From Sulfuricurvum sp. (GTDB taxonomy: Bacteria > Campylobacterota > Campylobacteria > Campylobacterales > Sulfurimonadaceae), in contig JACXUE010000022.1 in assembly GCA_014764075.1 (NCBI GenBank), positions 1 through 16,751 of the forward strand: DNA of 16,751 nucleotides, written 5' to 3'. The notes under the pieces are model-generated. The model was not told the origin of the DNA, ran no database searches, and saw nothing but the letters and a program-made list of their open reading frames with translations. Shown piece after piece: positions 7,832-15,100 of the stretch (its first letter is position 1; every line of letters begins with the position of its first letter). Position numbers and translations under genes: made by a program.

Positions 7832-9429
7832 GGACGCTTCTCTTTATCCTGAAGTTTTTTGGTAATTGCATCGACATAACGTTGTTCGATAGCGTCCAAT
7901 TCGGAAAGCTGTTGACGCAATGTACTCAAATCTCCGCTTTTTTCGATGATGTAGGGGGTTAATACGATTACAAGATTGACCCTATCTACATTCTCGTCTT
8001 TATTTTTAAACAGATTCCCTATCACCGGAATATCTCCTAAAAGAGGGACTTTAGAATTGACCTGATCGTTTTTTTCACGGATCAATCCTCCGACGATAAC
8101 GCTCTCTCCGTTGTTTACAATCGCGGAGGTAATCACCTCTCGCTTAGTCGTACTTGGGCGGTCAGGGACGGAACCGGCTTCGATATCTTCGAGTTTCGCA
8201 TTCACACTCAGTAATACTTTGTCGTCGTTCGATAGGCGGGGTTTGATTTTTAGGGTAAGTCCAATATCCTGACGGGTGTAGTTTTGGGTAATTCCGGTAC
8301 CGACCCCTTGAGTAACACCGGAACTAATCGACTCCGTTTTACCGACGTAAATTGATGATTCCTGATTATCGATACACAAAATAGAGGGTTCGGAAAGGAC
8401 GTTTGCCGCACCGTTTGAGTTCAACAAAGAAATATTCGCCCCCAATGCGATACCGCTGGCAAGGGTCGGCAAGCTCACTTTTGCCGCCAATGTACTATCC
8501 AAAGCAATCGCCGAAACCGATCCATCACCTAATGCGGTATTAAAGGTATACAATCCCGTAGAACCGATTTTTCCTCCGGAAAAACCGTATTTGATACCGA
8601 TCTCTTTGGCTCGATTTTCACTGATCTCGATAATTTTGGCTTTTACATAGACCTGTTGACGTACATGATCGAGACTTCGGATCGTCTCCTCCAAACTTCT
8701 AAACGACTCATCGTTAGCAATCACAATCAGCGAATTGGTTGTATCGTCACTCGTAATGCTAGGGGCTTGTTGACCCGGTGAAAGGGTCATTTTCCCAATA
8801 ATCGTATTAAGCGTTGTCACCAAAGATTTGGCATCGGCATTTTTAAGCAAAATGACGTGCGTCGTATTCGACGTAGCCTCATCTTTGACATCCAATATCT
8901 TTATCGCTTTTTCGATCGTTGCGATGGTTTCGGGAAAATCGGTCACAATGACCGAATTAGAATCTTTGGTAAACGTGATTTTTCCGTTTTTAGACATAAA
9001 ATGTTTGATCTTCACCCCCATATTTTCAGCCGAACCGAATCGAAATGAGAAAATGTGGCTCTTCATCTGAGGAATATCGCTCTTTTGCATCAACGGTAAA
9101 TTCATATGGGTAACATTCGCAAGCCTTACGACATTTAAAAATCCGCTTCCCGTATCGATCAGCGTATACCCTTTAGTCTCTAGCGTCGTTTGCAAAAGAG
9201 TATAAAGATCTTTTTTCGAAATTGCTTTGTTACCGACATACGAAACTTTCCCCGGAATCTCTTCACCGATGAATATATTCTTTTTGGTCGTTGTCGCTAC
9301 CAGCTTGATCAATTCATTAACACTCATCCCATCGATCGCCAATGTTATTTTTTCATCCGTTTTGGAGGAACTCCACAACGAAAGGCTCAAAAAACACATA
9401 AATAAAAGTACTTTAACGGGAAATTTCAT
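7828..9429 (-). CDS. gspD: T2SS outer-membrane secretin GspD
   Basis: The 533-residue secretin has a signal peptide at 1-20 (MKFPVKVLLFMCFLSLSLWS). An N0 domain follows (about 26-103, ITLAIDGMSVNELIKLVATT), then ring-building domains at about 123-183 and 188-256. The C-terminal secretin barrel domain ends with VPLLGDIPVIGNLF (461-474), the family hallmark, and LVIVLTPYII. It forms the outer-membrane channel. Only two N1-type repeats are evident after N0, while classical GspD has three (N1-N3), which fits the short length (many are 650 or more residues). A helical tail (501-533) could be the pilotin-binding S-domain region, but no pilotin is encoded nearby. The start has AAGGATTT upstream and overlaps gspC by 17 bp. 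Confidence 0.95.
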   Translation of the reverse strand: MKFPVKVLLFMCFLSLSLWSSSKTDEKITLAIDGMSVNELIKLVATTTKKNIFIGEEIPGKVSYVGNKAISKKDLYTLLQTTLETKGYTLIDTGSGFLNVVRLANVTHMNLPLMQKSDIPQMKSHIFSFRFGSAENMGVKIKHFMSKNGKITFTKDSNSVIVTDFPETIATIEKAIKILDVKDEATSNTTHVILLKNADAKSLVTTLNTIIGKMTLSPGQQAPSITSDDTTNSLIVIANDESFRSLEETIRSLDHVRQQVYVKAKIIEISENRAKEIGIKYGFSGGKIGSTGLYTFNTALGDGSVSAIALDSTLAAKVSLPTLASGIALGANISLLNSNGAANVLSEPSILCIDNQESSIYVGKTESISSGVTQGVGTGITQNYTRQDIGLTLKIKPRLSNDDKVLLSVNAKLEDIEAGSVPDRPSTTKREVITSAIVNNGESVIVGGLIREKNDQVNSKVPLLGDIPVIGNLFKNKDENVDRVNLVIVLTPYIIEKSGDLSTLRQQLSELDAIEQRYVDAITKKLQDKEKRP

Positions 9430-10225
9430 AGATCAAATCCTTTTTAAGGTTGTTACGGGTAATACTGATGCAGATACTCCGCATCTGGGGAATTTCACGG
9501 TACATTGCCAGTGCATCCGAATAGGTCACCATTTTTTTGTTGTTCACTTTTTGGATGATATCCCCCTGACGGAGTCCGAATCGATCAAAAATCGATCCCG
9601 TTTGGATACTAACGATCTTGAACCCTTGGTTGGCTATCAGAGTGATGTCGATCGTTTTGGACAATGTTTTTAGATCATTACTTTTAGAGAGCAATTCGGC
9701 TCTATCGATAGAGCGCCATTCACTGGAATCTTCCCCACTCTCCGGGTTATTGACCGACACGCTTAGTGTTTGCATCTCTTCAAGCGGATCGTCAAATCCA
9801 AAACGGAGACGATAGGTTTTGCCGTGACCTTTGAATATCGCCTGATTCAACCCGATACCGATAAGAACGAACTCTTTTTTGTACCTGCCGTGTAATGCCA
9901 CGACCGTACTCTCTTTACCGTCAAATATCGTTACAAATCCTCCCGATGACGTCTTGACGACCCCTTTTAGACGATGCGGAACCCCTACTAAGACCTGTTT
10001 GGTTACCGTTTTGTACCCTTTATCTCCGAAACTCGATGCCACGATGCCAAAGAGATTTGAAAAACGGAACAACTCGAAAAAAGGGTATTTATTGGCACTG
10101 TAGCGTTCGATCGGTATTGCTTTCAAATACAATCCACTGATATTAACCAAACACCAAAGTATCACTACAGGAAGGAGATATCGGTTGAGGATTCGGAGGA
10201 AACGGTCATTAAAAAGTGCGTTCAT
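9413..10225 (-). CDS. gspC: T2SS inner-membrane protein GspC with PDZ domain
   Basis: The 270-residue bitopic protein has a short cytoplasmic N-terminus, a membrane helix at about 16-35 and a homology-region (HR)-like beta domain at about 75-142. The domain contains KQVLVGVPHRLKGVVKTSSG and ESTVVALHGRYKKEFVLIGI. A linker follows, then a C-terminal PDZ domain (about 202-268, with FDRFGLRQGDIIQKVNNKKM). This order is that of GspC, which links the inner-membrane platform to the secretin through its HR domain and may sort substrates through the PDZ domain. It overlaps the upstream gspN-like gene and the downstream gspD by 17 bp each. Its position directly before gspD is the classical order. Sequence outside the PDZ is divergent, so the call leans partly on context. 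Confidence 0.88.
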   Translation of the reverse strand: MNALFNDRFLRILNRYLLPVVILWCLVNISGLYLKAIPIERYSANKYPFFELFRFSNLFGIVASSFGDKGYKTVTKQVLVGVPHRLKGVVKTSSGGFVTIFDGKESTVVALHGRYKKEFVLIGIGLNQAIFKGHGKTYRLRFGFDDPLEEMQTLSVSVNNPESGEDSSEWRSIDRAELLSKSNDLKTLSKTIDITLIANQGFKIVSIQTGSIFDRFGLRQGDIIQKVNNKKMVTYSDALAMYREIPQMRSICISITRNNLKKDLIYEISR

Positions 10226-10721
10226 ATACCAGTTTCTCTCCCTGAGATCGTAGTTTTGAGACGAGCAACGGATACCGTCTCATTTGAGGAAGTGCGTCAA
10301 AATAGAGGAGTAATTTCCCCTCGCTAAGATTGAAACTTCCCTGTGCATGTCCGAAATCACCATCGATATCAACGGAGACATTCAAAGGATTCCATAAAGC
10401 ATATCTCAACCGTGCCCGCTCGATTTGACCGGGGAAAAACAGAGCAAATCCATCTACTGCTTTAATCGAGTCAAAATAGAGATCGTTTACTACAATCCAA
10501 GGCACTATCCTGATCCGCTCAATCTCTGCCAAAGCCGACATACCCGAAAGTACACGCACATGTTCGATATCCTGCCAAAACCACCCTGCCGACAAAGTCT
10601 CACCGCTCAAATAGAACTCATCTTTTTGCAACAATGCTTCAGCCGAAAAATAGAGCTCTTTTTTGGGGATCAATACAATCATCACGACAATAACATAGAG
10701 GAGATACCAAAACTTTTTCAT
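10209..10721 (-). CDS. GspN-like T2SS protein
   Basis: The 170-residue protein has one N-terminal membrane helix (about 5-19, YLLYVIVVMIVLIPK) and an otherwise periplasmic, beta-rich domain. The C-terminal part (NPLNVSVDIDGDFGHAQGSF, then EGKLLLYFDALPQMR) resembles the repetitive beta structure of GspN, an accessory T2SS component of uncertain function. At 170 residues it is shorter than many GspN proteins (about 250). Its ATG overlaps the gspM-like stop by 4 bp and its end overlaps gspC by 17 bp. The position between gspM and gspC is where gspN-type genes occur in several phyla. The family call is tentative; that it is a T2SS component is well supported by context. Confidence 0.6.
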   Translation of the reverse strand: MKKFWYLLYVIVVMIVLIPKKELYFSAEALLQKDEFYLSGETLSAGWFWQDIEHVRVLSGMSALAEIERIRIVPWIVVNDLYFDSIKAVDGFALFFPGQIERARLRYALWNPLNVSVDIDGDFGHAQGSFNLSEGKLLLYFDALPQMRRYPLLVSKLRSQGEKLVYERTF

Positions 10722-11119
10722 CCCTCAAACTCCACGACGATCTCCCCTTTTCCCTCCGGATTTCGCTTCATTGTCAATTTTTTGATCGTAAAAGGAGCAT
10801 TGAGAATCGTATTGGAGAGAAGATCAAATTCCGTAGACGATAACGGAGTAAACTCAAACAAAACTCCCCCCCGCACTTTTTCACTGCGTACCAGCTTGGG
10901 ATGGGTTTTTAATATCGATGCAGTTTCAGACGAAGGATCAAACATCCACCGCCCCTTCAAATCAAGGTACTCCTGCGTTTGATGCTGCAGCAACTGATAC
11001 TCTTCGAGCAGTTGAGAGTAACGGCTATGTTCACTCCATACCCATATTCCTGCCGCTAAAACACCGATCGCTCCGCCGATAACGGCACGTTTCCAAAATA
11101 TCAACGGGATCTGCATCAT
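10718..11119 (-). CDS. GspM-like T2SS protein
   Basis: The 133-residue bitopic protein has a membrane helix at about 9-28 (WKRAVIGGAIGVLAAGIWVW), a short coiled-coil-like stretch (about 30-56, SQLLEEYQLLQHQTQEYLDL) and a small periplasmic ferredoxin-like domain (about 75-133, with TPLSSTEFDLLSNTI and IVVEFEG). This is the layout of GspM/PilO-type proteins, which pair with GspL in the platform. It is coupled by 4-bp overlaps to the gspL-like gene before it and the gspN-like gene after it. Primary sequence similarity in this family is weak, so the identification rests on layout and position. Confidence 0.72.
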   Translation of the reverse strand: MMQIPLIFWKRAVIGGAIGVLAAGIWVWSEHSRYSQLLEEYQLLQHQTQEYLDLKGRWMFDPSSETASILKTHPKLVRSEKVRGGVLFEFTPLSSTEFDLLSNTILNAPFTIKKLTMKRNPEGKGEIVVEFEG

Positions 11120-12255
11120 TTGAATCTCACCTCTATCCTCCCGCCGTGTTCTTCGATACGACTGTTTCGGAATCTTTTCATCAACATTTTTTTCAAGGAT
11201 TGCGGTTCGGACGTTTTAAACACAAAAAGGGTTTTCTTACCGTCAAATACAATCTCTTGAATCCCCTCTTGCATCTTCAAAGAGCGGCTAGGGGTGTTTT
11301 GAACTCCATTGACCAATAAACGGTTCGGTTCTCCCGGTTTTGAACCCGGAATCAATACAATACCGCTTTGATCCATAGAAGAGAGCATTATCGGTGCAGA
11401 GGGTGGAATAGACTCTGCAGCGGAAGGTTTTAATCCAATATCACGTAATTTATAGCAACGCTCCCGTAATGTGAGTTGTTTCGCCTCTTTATATCTAAGG
11501 GTATCAATAATCGCATTGCGTTCCATCGAAACACCGTGCAGTCCGCTCGACATGTTCAACGTTTCCATCTCATTGCGGATCTGTTCGGAAACACTCCGGA
11601 CTTTGTAACCTTCCATCACAATGTTGGCGACTAAGAGGGCTAGAAGAACCACTGTGATTTTAAGAGTTTTCATGGAGAGAGACGATGGAACCATAGAACC
11701 GACTAAGATCGTCTTGAGTCCATAAAACGGTTTTTTTTCGATCTCTTCAATCCCCAATGAACCCTCAACGTCCAGATAATGACCCTCCATTTCAAACACG
11801 ATCCCCTCGTGCAGACTCAAATAACGTCCGTTTGGCAGCTTGATTGGAACCTCTAAGCGATCAAATACCCATTGGGCAAACGTAACAGAACGCTCGGACG
11901 AAAGGGAGAAAAGTTCGGGATAGCGTGCCATAATTTTCTGCGGGTTGAATCCCACAACATCATACATTCCGGCTGAGACTTTGCGCGCGTAACATACCAA
12001 CTCCTCATCCAAATCAAAAAGGGAGTATCCATACTTCGCCGCTTCTTTCTCACTTGAGACATTCAAGTTTATCCGTCTAACCCAGTAATCCTCAGGTCTC
12101 AGGACCATGATATCGCTACCCGATGGATCTACTGCGGCGTAGGAGAGATATTGCGGAGAGCATAATTTGTGTGATAGAGAGCCGAGCCGCATACACAATG
12201 TACGTTGCCATTTCACAATTGTTTCAGTAAGATGGGAAACACTCAATGAGATCAT
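11116..12255 (-). CDS. GspL-like T2SS protein
   Basis: The 379-residue protein has a large cytoplasmic region (1 to about 195) of actin-like PilM/GspL type and one membrane helix at 198-214 (KITVVLLALLVANIVME). A periplasmic part follows with a coiled-coil region (about 218-270) and a C-terminal ferredoxin-like domain (about 310-379). The motif LSYAAVDPSGSDIMVLRPED near residues 37-56 fits the first strands of an actin-like fold. GspL recruits GspE to the membrane and pairs with GspM. Its start overlaps the gspK stop by 4 bp and its stop overlaps the gspM-like start by 4 bp. Sequence is divergent from proteobacterial GspL; topology, size and position support the call. Confidence 0.78.
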   Translation of the reverse strand: MISLSVSHLTETIVKWQRTLCMRLGSLSHKLCSPQYLSYAAVDPSGSDIMVLRPEDYWVRRINLNVSSEKEAAKYGYSLFDLDEELVCYARKVSAGMYDVVGFNPQKIMARYPELFSLSSERSVTFAQWVFDRLEVPIKLPNGRYLSLHEGIVFEMEGHYLDVEGSLGIEEIEKKPFYGLKTILVGSMVPSSLSMKTLKITVVLLALLVANIVMEGYKVRSVSEQIRNEMETLNMSSGLHGVSMERNAIIDTLRYKEAKQLTLRERCYKLRDIGLKPSAAESIPPSAPIMLSSMDQSGIVLIPGSKPGEPNRLLVNGVQNTPSRSLKMQEGIQEIVFDGKKTLFVFKTSEPQSLKKMLMKRFRNSRIEEHGGRIEVRFK

Positions 12256-13163
12256 AGAAACTCTACATGCCGCATTTTTTTATCCAACAGATTGTAGTCA
12301 AACCGGATACGTTCAGTACGGGATTTTAGTGAAAGTGAAACGTCACATTGGAGTGTGTAGGAACTTCCGGGGCTATACACAAACAAAAATTGATCAAAAA
12401 CGCTCCCCAATGCAGGCTCCGCACTGAGCACCTCTTCTTTACTCGTAAATGCTTTTGTGCGGTACGTACTCAACGCATACGCCTTTTCGGATGAAATCGC
12501 AGGGGCTAACAGCATCAATGTCTGTGGAGTAACGGCATTAATATCTATTTTATCCCCCTCATATCCGATGTAATCATCCCATGGAATATTTAAAACCATT
12601 CTGTCCCCGCTTAACAAAATATACCGTTCCAATATTTGGGCAAAGAGCTCTTTATCTTTAATTGCACCGTTTTTAAAATCTGAATCATTCCAAATGATTT
12701 CGGTATCCGTTGCACGTTCAGACTGATCTGTATCGATTGTATCCAATACCAGCTTAAGGAGCATCTCAGGATCGGCGATAGGATGGAAATGAAATATTTT
12801 CATCCATACGGCAACGGCCGCTTCATCAATCGAACCGTCCGATTTTACGAGACGGTTAATATTGAGTTTTGAATACATAGAAGAGAGCTGTGCGTTGAGT
12901 GAAAAATCCCCGTTATTGCTTTCCATTACTATTGGCAATCGCATCGACATATCTAAATCCTCGGCACTCTCAATTTTGGAAAGCATGGAGGGAAGTTGTG
13001 TCTCCAAAGAGCTAAGAGAGAGTAATGCCGAAGCACGGACAAATCCCATTTCCCCTAAATTTTGAACACGTTCGCTTTGAGATAATACGACAGTAACAAT
13101 CCCCGCCATGATCGTCACCAAGACAAGGGTCATTAATAAGACTACACCTCTTCGTCGAACCAT
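12252..13163 (-). CDS. gspK: T2SS minor pseudopilin GspK
   Basis: The 303-residue protein has a type IV prepilin-like leader (MVRRRG, cleavage after G6) and hydrophobic helix VVLLMTLVLVTIMAGIVTVV. Like other GspK proteins it lacks the glutamate at mature position 5, which fits its place at the pseudopilus tip. It has the large GspK-type globular domain, including the acidic VLDTIDTDQSE motif (aspartates spaced as in the family's DWxDxD calcium-site region). The later NAVTPQTLMLLAPAIS segment matches the helix-hairpin-helix-like T2SSK region. It is the first gene of the minus-strand unit. The ribosome binding site (AAAAAAGG) is somewhat far from the ATG. Confidence 0.9.
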   Translation of the reverse strand: MVRRRGVVLLMTLVLVTIMAGIVTVVLSQSERVQNLGEMGFVRASALLSLSSLETQLPSMLSKIESAEDLDMSMRLPIVMESNNGDFSLNAQLSSMYSKLNINRLVKSDGSIDEAAVAVWMKIFHFHPIADPEMLLKLVLDTIDTDQSERATDTEIIWNDSDFKNGAIKDKELFAQILERYILLSGDRMVLNIPWDDYIGYEGDKIDINAVTPQTLMLLAPAISSEKAYALSTYRTKAFTSKEEVLSAEPALGSVFDQFLFVYSPGSSYTLQCDVSLSLKSRTERIRFDYNLLDKKMRHVEFL

Positions 13164-13196
13164 TAAACAGCCAAATGCCTTTTTTCAGAGTTTGTT

Positions 13197-13227
13197 AGTA
13201 TACCTAAAGTGGGGTTACAAATGTAAA
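13197..13227 (-). promoter_or_regulatory. Candidate promoter of the gspK-to-DUF3108 operon
   Basis: On the minus strand, TTTACA (13227-13222) and TATACT (13202-13197) are separated by 19 bp. They lie about 34 bp upstream of the gspK ATG. The -35 hexamer overlaps the inverted repeat TTACA-AA-TGTAA (13215-13226), which could be an operator. Spacing is longer than the ideal 17 bp, so this is a candidate only. Confidence 0.4.
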
Positions 13228-13237
13228 ACAATATTAA

Positions 13238-13496
13238 GCCTCTTGCAACTCTCGAAATCCACCCTCTTATTTAAGGTTATTGGAAGTTTGAAAAAAGCTC
13301 GTTAAAGCCAATTTTTCCGATTTTTTCAGTAAAATTCTTTTGCGAAAAATAAACATCAAATAAGAAAAAATCCATAACCAAAAGTATACCTTCACTTTCA
13401 AAAATGTGGCTTAAAATCCTGAATTTCAACTCAACTCTATTTCCAGCACTTCAAGAGCAGCTTGGAGTGCTCTCCCCTAAAGAAGAAAGTTTTTAG
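13238..13496 (+). pseudogene. Possible insertion-sequence remnant (transposase N-terminus)
   Basis: An open stretch of 30 codons from 13404 to the TAG at 13494-13496 encodes LFPALQEQLGVLSPKEESF. This resembles the N-terminal 'aLeeeLGpLtpKEqkFv' segment of several DDE transposases. Continuing in frame past the stop gives RVLWAKIIKT, which again fits such a start, and then further stops. About 165 bp upstream, GCCTCTTGCAACTCTC (13238-13253) has the look of an IS terminal repeat. I could not find a matching opposite end in the window. The sequence is degenerate; the identification is from memory of family patterns and is tentative. Confidence 0.3.
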
Positions 13497-13522
13497 AGGG
13501 TTTTATGGGCTAAAATAATCAA

Positions 13523-13560
13523 AACAGATGCCTAAGATCCAACAGATGCCTAAGATCCAA
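13523..13560. repeat. Tandem 18-bp repeat, 2.1 copies
   Basis: The unit AACAGATGCCTAAGATCC occurs twice in direct succession (13523-13540 and 13541-13558), followed by AA of a third copy. The copies are identical. Each carries a TAA stop in the frame of the putative transposase remnant. It lies about 130 bp before gspG. Confidence 0.9.
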
Positions 13561-13651
13561 TCGTTCAACTAAAAGTATGATATCTATGCTGATTTGAGGA
13601 TCGTTTCGGGTTTAGATTTGCAAGTAGCTCTATTGTTTATCAAGAAACCGA

Positions 13652-13657
13652 TATAAT
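13652..13657 (+). promoter_or_regulatory. -10 box for the gspGHIJ operon
   Basis: A perfect TATAAT lies 33 bp before the gspG ATG, and AAAGAGA at about 13677-13683 serves as ribosome binding site. No convincing -35 hexamer is seen at the proper distance (the best is CTATTG), as is common in Campylobacterota promoters. Confidence 0.5.
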
Positions 13658-13690
13658 ACATCGTCAATATCAACACAAAGAGATTCAATT

Positions 13691-14122
13691 ATGCATACTA
13701 TCACTCGGCGTAGCGGTTTTACTCTCATCGAAATTATGGTGGTTATCATCATCTTAGGTTTGCTTTCGGCTTTTGTTGTCCCCAATATCACCGGAAAAAG
13801 TGAAGAAGCAAAGCAAAAACTTGTGTGTGTGCAGATGAAAAGCCTCAATGAAAGTCTTAAAATGTTCAAAGTCGACAACGGAGAATATCCGACCACTGAA
13901 GAGGGGCTAAAAGCACTTATCACCAACCCCGATCCCGACACCTATACTTCCTATGCTTCCAAAGGGTATCTGGAGGGGAAATCGGTTCCAAACGACCCTT
14001 GGAATCACCCATACATCTACACAAATATCGATGATGTTATCGATATCGTTTCGCTCGGAAGCGATGGCAAAGAGGGTGGCAAAGATGAAGAGAAGGATCA
14101 AAAACTCTCCGAATGCCGCTAA
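13691..14122 (+). CDS. gspG: T2SS major pseudopilin GspG
   Basis: The 143-residue protein has a prepilin leader and processing site (RRSG|FTLIE, cleavage after G9, Glu at mature position 5). The long hydrophobic helix (VVIIILGLLSAFVVPNITG) and the GspG globular domain follow. Family signatures are MKSLNESLKMFKVDNGEYPT, TTEEGLKALITNP, NDPWNHPYIY and the C-terminal LGSDGKEGG acidic loop that binds calcium in known GspG structures. It forms the body of the pseudopilus. Two cysteines (C46 and C142, the latter next to the end) are unusual for GspG. First gene of the plus-strand unit; its stop lies 10 bp inside gspH. Confidence 0.96.
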   Translation: MHTITRRSGFTLIEIMVVIIILGLLSAFVVPNITGKSEEAKQKLVCVQMKSLNESLKMFKVDNGEYPTTEEGLKALITNPDPDTYTSYASKGYLEGKSVPNDPWNHPYIYTNIDDVIDIVSLGSDGKEGGKDEEKDQKLSECR

Positions 14123-14670
14123 AACCGATGCGAAGGGGATTTAGCCTCATTGAACTTTTAGTGGTTCTTTTGATTATGGGAGTTGTCTCATCGATTGCTA
14201 TTTTCGCCCTTAGAAAATCAAATATCGCTACTCCTCCGACGACCCTTTCGACACTTAAAAATAATCTTTTTTCGCTCTCGAACGGAACCCCCTCCACATT
14301 GATCTGTACAGCAGCGTGTCAACACTGTTTTATCCGCACTGAAAACTCATCCGACACCATCCCTATTTCACTCAAAAAAGAGGGGGAAATTACCCGTTAC
14401 GGTTTTGATCGTTACGGTGAACTTCGTCCGATGGGGAATGCCGTTATTCCGACCGAAAAAGGGTATAAAGAGGTCTGTTTTACCCTTAAGTATTCCCCAG
14501 AAGGGTTCTTTTCCCCCCTCATTTTAAAAAACAATCAAACTTTTTATGCCTATACCCCTTTGGGCAATATGGAGCCGCTCATCACCCAAAGCGAAGAAAA
14601 GGTTCGGGCGCTCTTTTATGATGAAGCAATCATCCCCACACAAAACGGAAACTATTATGGTGCCCCGTAA
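14113..14670 (+). CDS. gspH: T2SS minor pseudopilin GspH-like
   Basis: The 185-residue pseudopilin is cleaved after G9 (MRRG|FSLIE) and has the hydrophobic helix LLVVLLIMGVVSSIAIFAL. I keep the ATG at 14113, which overlaps gspG by 10 bp; the ATG at 14128 is an alternative. The globular part is not diagnostic; position directly after gspG gives the GspH assignment. A CxxxCxxC cluster (C65, C69, C72) is striking, and a further cysteine is in EVCFTLKYSPEG. The protein should be part of the pseudopilus tip complex or the link between tip and shaft. The gene overlaps gspI by 14 bp. Confidence 0.82.
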   Translation: MPLKPMRRGFSLIELLVVLLIMGVVSSIAIFALRKSNIATPPTTLSTLKNNLFSLSNGTPSTLICTAACQHCFIRTENSSDTIPISLKKEGEITRYGFDRYGELRPMGNAVIPTEKGYKEVCFTLKYSPEGFFSPLILKNNQTFYAYTPLGNMEPLITQSEEKVRALFYDEAIIPTQNGNYYGAP

Positions 14671-15100
14671 AGCCTTTTCTCTTATCGAAACTTTAATCGC
14701 CATCGTTATAGCGTCCCTCTTTGGGATGGCACTCCTACAGAGTGTTTCGACGGCATCGCGGCAAGCTGTGAGTGTTTTTGAACATTATGAATATTCACTA
14801 CTCACCGGAGCGTTGATAGGGAGTATCGACGCACAAATGTACGGGAGAACACTCAGCGGCGCCGAAATCCTCCAAAACCATTACCGCTCAATCGACGATC
14901 CCGATCTTTTAGAGGTACTCGACACGCACTCTTATACTATCACCAAACAACAAGAGCAAGCCCTTGATCCAATGAACTCCTTATCCGCCATCTCCGGCGG
15001 ATCATCACCGTTATTGCTCGAAAAGATTACAATCCGAAACGAATCTGAAGAGCGTATCAGAACTTTTTTCCCTATCAGCTCAACGGCAGACAAGCGATGA
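14657..15100 (+). CDS. gspI: T2SS minor pseudopilin GspI-like
   Basis: The start is the ATG at 14657 (147 residues). A longer frame beginning at 14546 would put 37 residues before the pseudopilin leader and lies wholly within gspH. The leader MVPRKA precedes FSLIETLIAIVIASLFGMAL, with Glu at mature position 5. The residue before the cleavage point is alanine instead of glycine. A compact globular domain of about 115 residues follows. GspI nucleates the tip complex with GspJ and GspK in studied systems. It overlaps gspH by 14 bp and gspJ by 4 bp. Assignment to GspI comes from position and size. Confidence 0.8.
   Translation: MVPRKAFSLIETLIAIVIASLFGMALLQSVSTASRQAVSVFEHYEYSLLTGALIGSIDAQMYGRTLSGAEILQNHYRSIDDPDLLEVLDTHSYTITKQQEQALDPMNSLSAISGGSSPLLLEKITIRNESEERIRTFFPISSTADKR

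Larger units (their letters stand above)
13164..13690. other. Divergent intergenic region of the two T2SS arms
   Basis: This 527-bp AT-rich stretch has no intact gene. It holds a promoter-like pair for the gspK arm (13197-13227), a small palindrome (13215-13226) and a candidate insertion-sequence end (from 13238). A 30-codon transposase-like remnant (13404-13496), an 18-bp doubled repeat (13523-13560) and a -10 box for gspG (13652-13657) follow. The unusual length between two arms of one machine, with otherwise overlapping genes, fits a past insertion and partial deletion. Confidence 0.6.

Noticed and set aside
13523..13560. Two identical 18-bp units considered as a minimal CRISPR
   Set aside because: The copies abut with no spacer, the unit is too short, and no cas gene is present. 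It is a simple tandem duplication.
14546..14656. Extended start for gspI
   Set aside because: It would place 37 residues before the prepilin leader and lie fully within gspH; prepilin leaders are short and basic.
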